Positions 61,037 to 64,000 of a stretch of DNA of 64,000 nucleotides are shown piece by piece. The first letter of the stretch is position 1; the number at the start of each line of letters is the position of its first letter. Made by a program: the position numbers and the translations under genes. The notes under the pieces are model-generated. The model saw nothing but the letters and a program-made list of their open reading frames with translations. It did no database searches and had not been told where the DNA came from. The DNA comes from Microcoleus sp. FACHB-68 (GTDB lineage: Bacteria; Cyanobacteriota; Cyanobacteriia; Cyanobacteriales; Oscillatoriaceae). Location: assembly GCF_014695715.1 (NCBI RefSeq), contig NZ_JACJOT010000018.1:186001-250000 (forward strand). Reading direction: 5' to 3'.

Positions 61037-62167
61037 TTATTTGCCAAAACCCTTGCCGCGACTGGTAGAAGGCAGGCAGACACAAGCTTGAATTTGCGAG
61101 AGTAAAGTTTCGCGGTCTAAATCTTGTCCAATTAAAACTAATTGGTTCTTAGGCTTACCATTCCACTCGTCATCATCAATTGAGAAGCGCTTGCCGCTGA
61201 GGTGAAAAATGTGACGTTTGGGGCTTTCATCAAACCACATAATTCCCTTAGCGCGGAAGACATTAGCGGGCAATTGATTGTCTAAGAAATACTGAAATCT
61301 TTTAATTGACAAGGGTTTGTCAGTCTCGAAAGAAACGGAAATAAACCCGTCATTTTCTAAGTGATTTGAGTGATGATGGTGGTGTTCGTGGTCGTGGTCG
61401 TGAGCGCAATGACCATGATCGTGATCGCATTCCGCATGGTCATCGTGATCGTGGTGATCATGATGATCATGGTGTTCGTGGTGTTCGTGCGCCGGCTCAT
61501 TCGTTTGGAAATACTTATCAGTCTCAAACAAACCCACGCTGAGAATCAATGGCAGCGGCACTTGTGAGTGTTTTGTGCGAATAATTCTCGCCCCTGCTTT
61601 CACATCACGAATCTTGACTTCTAAAAGATCCAAATTCGCTTCATCGACCAAATCTGCTTTGTTGAGCAAAATGACATCGCCGTAGGCAATTTGACTGGAA
61701 GCGGCTTGGCTGTTAAACAAGTCAAGGCTAAAATTTTCTGCATCTACGACCGTAACGATGGAGTCTAAGCGGGTTAAATCGCGCAGTTCGGTGCCTAAAA
61801 ACGTGAATGCCACCGGCAGCGGATCGGCTAGGCCGGTTGTCTCCACAACCATGTAGTCCACCTTCTCCGGTCGCTCTAAAATCTTGTAGACGGCTTCGAG
61901 TAAATCATTGTTGATGGTGCAGCAGATGCAGCCGTTGCTCAGCTCCACCATATCATCGCCGGTGGCGACAATCAGCTCATTATCGATGCCAATTTCACCA
62001 AACTCATTCACCAAAACCGCTGTTTTTACGCCTTCCTGGTTGGTGAGGATGTGGTTGAGTAGGGTCGTTTTGCCGCTGCCAAGGAAGCCGGTGATGATCG
62101 TAACCGGCAGCCCATGTTTGGGAGTCTCTATCGTCGGTGAGTTGTCGGGGGTGACTGCTGATTGCAT
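61037..62167 (-). CDS. COG0523 (CobW/G3E) GTPase, putative metallochaperone with His-rich loop
   Basis: A 376-residue G3E-family GTPase. P-loop GFLGSGKTT is at 27-35, the family metal motif is Cys80-Ile-Cys82-Cys83, and NKAD is at 169-172. Between residues 227 and 269 about half of all residues are His, mixed with Asp and Glu, and include two Cys: a strong zinc, nickel or cobalt reservoir. The C-terminal CobW-C domain follows (KGIMWFDESPKRHIFHL). Members with such a loop act in zinc homeostasis or in nickel or cobalt delivery; no cobalamin gene is nearby, so a zinc chaperone is the better guess. No clear Zur box was seen upstream. Confidence 0.9.
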   Translation of the reverse strand: MQSAVTPDNSPTIETPKHGLPVTIITGFLGSGKTTLLNHILTNQEGVKTAVLVNEFGEIGIDNELIVATGDDMVELSNGCICCTINNDLLEAVYKILERPEKVDYMVVETTGLADPLPVAFTFLGTELRDLTRLDSIVTVVDAENFSLDLFNSQAASSQIAYGDVILLNKADLVDEANLDLLEVKIRDVKAGARIIRTKHSQVPLPLILSVGLFETDKYFQTNEPAHEHHEHHDHHDHHDHDDHAECDHDHGHCAHDHDHEHHHHHSNHLENDGFISVSFETDKPLSIKRFQYFLDNQLPANVFRAKGIMWFDESPKRHIFHLSGKRFSIDDDEWNGKPKNQLVLIGQDLDRETLLSQIQACVCLPSTSRGKGFGK

Positions 62168-62307
62168 AGCGTCGCTGTCAAAAACGTCAGAAAATGGGAG
62201 GATAGCGTTACGAGGATGTTGGCTGATATCCCAGCTAACCTCATTATTGCCGATCTATAGGTTGTTCTTGCCGGTTTCAGCCCAGCTGTTTTCACGATTG
62301 CTTTGTT

Positions 62308-63765
62308 ATGGCCCTTACAATTTACAACACCCTGACTCGTCGCGACGAACCGTTTCAGCCGTTAGAAGCCGGCAAGGTGCGGATGTATTGCTGTGGCGTC
62401 ACGGTTTATGATTACTGCCACTTGGGCCATGCCCGCTCTTATATTGTTTGGGATACGGTGCGCCGGTATTTAAAATGGCGGGGCTATGATGTGCGCTACG
62501 TGCAGAATTTTACCGATATTGATGACAAAATTCTCAACCGCGCTAGGGAACAAGGATCTTCAATGGAAGAAGTGGCCAATCGGTTTACGGAAGCCTATTT
62601 TGAAGATATGAAGCGGCTGAATGTATTGGAAGCGGATGAGTATCCCCGCGCCACTCACACCCTGGATGGCATTAAGCGGCTGATCCACGAGTTGGAAACT
62701 AAAGGTTTTGCTTACCCGGCAGCCGGGGACGTTTACTTTGCGGTACGGCGGTTTGGGGAGTATGGCAAGCTGTCGGGACGCAAGCTAGACGATATGCAAG
62801 CCGGCGCGAGTGGACGCGTGGGAGTGGAAGATCCAGAAGCGCAAAAGAAGAAAGATCCCTTTGATTTTGCCCTGTGGAAGGCGGCAAAACCCGGAGAACC
62901 GGCTTGGGAGTCGCCTTGGGGTGCCGGTCGTCCGGGATGGCATATTGAATGCTCAGCAATGGTACGCGATCGCTTAGGAGAAAGCATTGATATTCATGTC
63001 GGCGGCGCAGATTTAATTTTCCCCCATCACGAGAATGAAATTGCCCAATCTGAAGCAGTCACCGGCCAACCTTTAGCGCGTTACTGGCTGCATAATGGCA
63101 TGGTGAATGTGGATGGTGAAAAAATGTCTAAATCTTTGGGCAACTTCACTACAATTCGACAGTTATTAGATGCGCCCAATGCGCCAGATCCAATGGCAGT
63201 GCGGTTATTTGTTTTGCAAGCGCACTACCGCAAGCCGGTTGATTTCACCGGCGAGGCAATGGCTGCGATTCAAAATGGTTGGAATACCCTCAAAGATGGT
63301 TTGCTGTTTGGTTATGAGTGCGGGGATCGACTCGGTTGGGAGAAAGCAGGGGAGAATTTACTAAACACTGAACAGGTTGAGAGATTCCAAGCGGCGGTGG
63401 ATGAGGATTTTAATTTCTCAGGCGGTTTAGCGGTGCTGTTTGAACTCGCGAAGGAGTTGCAAAAAGAGCAAAATATTCTTGTCCATGAGGGGAAAACAAA
63501 AACGCCTGCCGGTGAGTTACAGCAAAAGTGGCACACGCTCGTAGAATTAGCGCAAGTGTTAGGTTTAGAAGCGCTGCCGGTGGAAAAAGCTGAGGCTGCC
63601 GGTGGTTTAAGTGACGCGGAGATTGAAGCTTTAATTCAGCAACGAAAGGATGCTCGTAAGGCGAAAAACTTTGCGGAAGGGGATCGCATCCGCAATGAAC
63701 TTCAAGATCAAGGAATAACTTTAATTGATCAGCCGGGAGGTGTAACGCTCTGGCATCGCAATTAA
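62308..63765 (+). CDS. cysS: Cysteinyl-tRNA synthetase
   Basis: A 485-residue class I synthetase that charges tRNA-Cys. The N-terminal zinc ligand is Cys29 or its neighbour Cys28 ([22 protein letters not shown]-equivalent HLGH at 38-41). The cysteine-binding WHIECSAM block and [11 protein letters not shown] follow, and the KMSKS motif is [16 protein letters not shown] near residue 270. The C-terminal anticodon-binding domain ends [16 protein letters not shown]. The start at 62308 gives the normal opening. It is divergent from the COG0523 gene with 140 bases between starts. Confidence 0.97.
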   Translation: MALTIYNTLTRRDEPFQPLEAGKVRMYCCGVTVYDYCHLGHARSYIVWDTVRRYLKWRGYDVRYVQNFTDIDDKILNRAREQGSSMEEVANRFTEAYFEDMKRLNVLEADEYPRATHTLDGIKRLIHELETKGFAYPAAGDVYFAVRRFGEYGKLSGRKLDDMQAGASGRVGVEDPEAQKKKDPFDFALWKAAKPGEPAWESPWGAGRPGWHIECSAMVRDRLGESIDIHVGGADLIFPHHENEIAQSEAVTGQPLARYWLHNGMVNVDGEKMSKSLGNFTTIRQLLDAPNAPDPMAVRLFVLQAHYRKPVDFTGEAMAAIQNGWNTLKDGLLFGYECGDRLGWEKAGENLLNTEQVERFQAAVDEDFNFSGGLAVLFELAKELQKEQNILVHEGKTKTPAGELQQKWHTLVELAQVLGLEALPVEKAEAAGGLSDAEIEALIQQRKDARKAKNFAEGDRIRNELQDQGITLIDQPGGVTLWHRN

Positions 63766-63808
63766 GCGGTAATTCCTGAATGTTTAATCAAAACAGAGAG
63801 GTTTTTTC

Positions 63809-64000
63809 ATGTTAAAGCTTTATCACACTCCGATTTCTCCCAACTCCCGCCGCGTCTGGATTACGTTACTGGAAAAACAAGTTGAATTTGAGTTGGTGAA
63901 ACTTAACCTAGATGGTGATCAATTTCAACCAGAGTTTTTAAAACTTAATCCGTTTCACCACATTCCTGTGTTAGAAGATGATGACTTTAGCCTGTTTGAA
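63809..64000 (+). CDS. Glutathione S-transferase family protein, N-terminal part (partial)
   Basis: Sixty-four codons of a thioredoxin-fold GST N-terminal domain, cut by the window edge. It opens MLKLYHTPISPNSRRVWITL, with a Ser in the active-site region (SPNSRR), and continues with LNPFHHIPVLEDDDFSL, where the cis-Pro (IPVL) and following residues bind glutathione. AGAGAGG about ten bases upstream supports the start. It follows cysS by 43 bases on the same strand. Substrate and class unknown. Confidence 0.88.
   Translation, partial: MLKLYHTPISPNSRRVWITLLEKQVEFELVKLNLDGDQFQPEFLKLNPFHHIPVLEDDDFSLFE

Noticed and set aside
1-64000. tRNA, rRNA, tmRNA or insertion sequences
   Set aside because: I scanned the gaps for T-loop-type GTTCRANYC stretches, ribosomal RNA landmarks and transposase-like frames and saw none convincing; a covariance-model search would be needed to exclude them.

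Overview
The window is chromosomal DNA from a cyanobacterium, most likely a filamentous, non-heterocystous (Microcoleus/Oscillatoriales-like) type. Support comes from lineage-restricted genes: psbX, ycf66, the NDH-1 assembly factor CRR6, a one-helix high-light-inducible protein, DevC/DevA exporter subunits, DUF3685 and DUF4278 proteins, and a WD40-Ser/Thr kinase. The intergenic DNA also carries cyanobacterial heptanucleotide tandem repeats, a few HIP1 octamers (GCGATCGC) and a remarkable excess of the palindrome GCCGGC. Genus-level placement is inference. I saw no rRNA, tRNA, CRISPR array, transposase or phage gene.

Layout. 1-12.4 kb: two tandem oligopeptide-type binding lipoproteins (the first cut by the window edge), a GT39-type glycosyltransferase, a transglutaminase-like protein, an RTX-repeat secreted protein, a DevC-DevA ABC exporter pair without its fusion protein but with a 23-residue overlapping microORF, a Uma2 protein and dxr. 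12.5-23.1 kb: a DUF2079 membrane protein, a small lipoprotein, a PlsC-type acyltransferase, a 945-residue repeat/propeller protein and a 1293-residue polytopic membrane protein. 23.2-26.4 kb: a minus-strand cluster RDD protein - rpmG - rpsR - RNase II/R. 26.6-35.7 kb: a second Uma2, sdhB overlapping an hli gene, a dCache-HAMP-PAS-PAS-GGDEF diguanylate cyclase, a trypsin-like protease with two PPC domains, two half-size TolB-like lipoproteins and ycf66.

35.9-47.4 kb: psbX, yggT, accC, smpB, a secreted beta-repeat protein, a DUF4278 gene, a long TPR protein, ispD, a GT9-family glycosyltransferase next to a gmhB-like phosphatase, and a LysM-M23 peptidase behind a long structured-looking leader. 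47.5-64 kb: crr6, a Fur-family regulator, a repeat-rich membrane protein with a Pro-rich tail, a response-regulator/DUF3685 protein, a third Uma2, three uncharacterised small genes, larB, a zinc-ribbon Ser/Thr kinase with WD40 repeats, a COG0523 GTPase with a His-rich loop, cysS and the start of a glutathione S-transferase.

Most genes are single transcription units or short pairs and the region looks like ordinary core chromosome rather than an island. Two MEP isoprenoid genes (dxr, ispD), fatty-acid (accC), translation (rpsR, rpmG, smpB, cysS) and photosynthesis genes (psbX, ycf66, hli, crr6) are housekeeping. No defence system or clearly new multi-gene system is apparent. The best leads are the sdhB-hli overlap, the exporter pair with an attached microORF, the GCCGGC excess, the heptamer repeat occupying the rpsR ribosome-binding region, the long M23 leader, and receiver, HAD-phosphatase and Fur domains that have lost hallmark residues.
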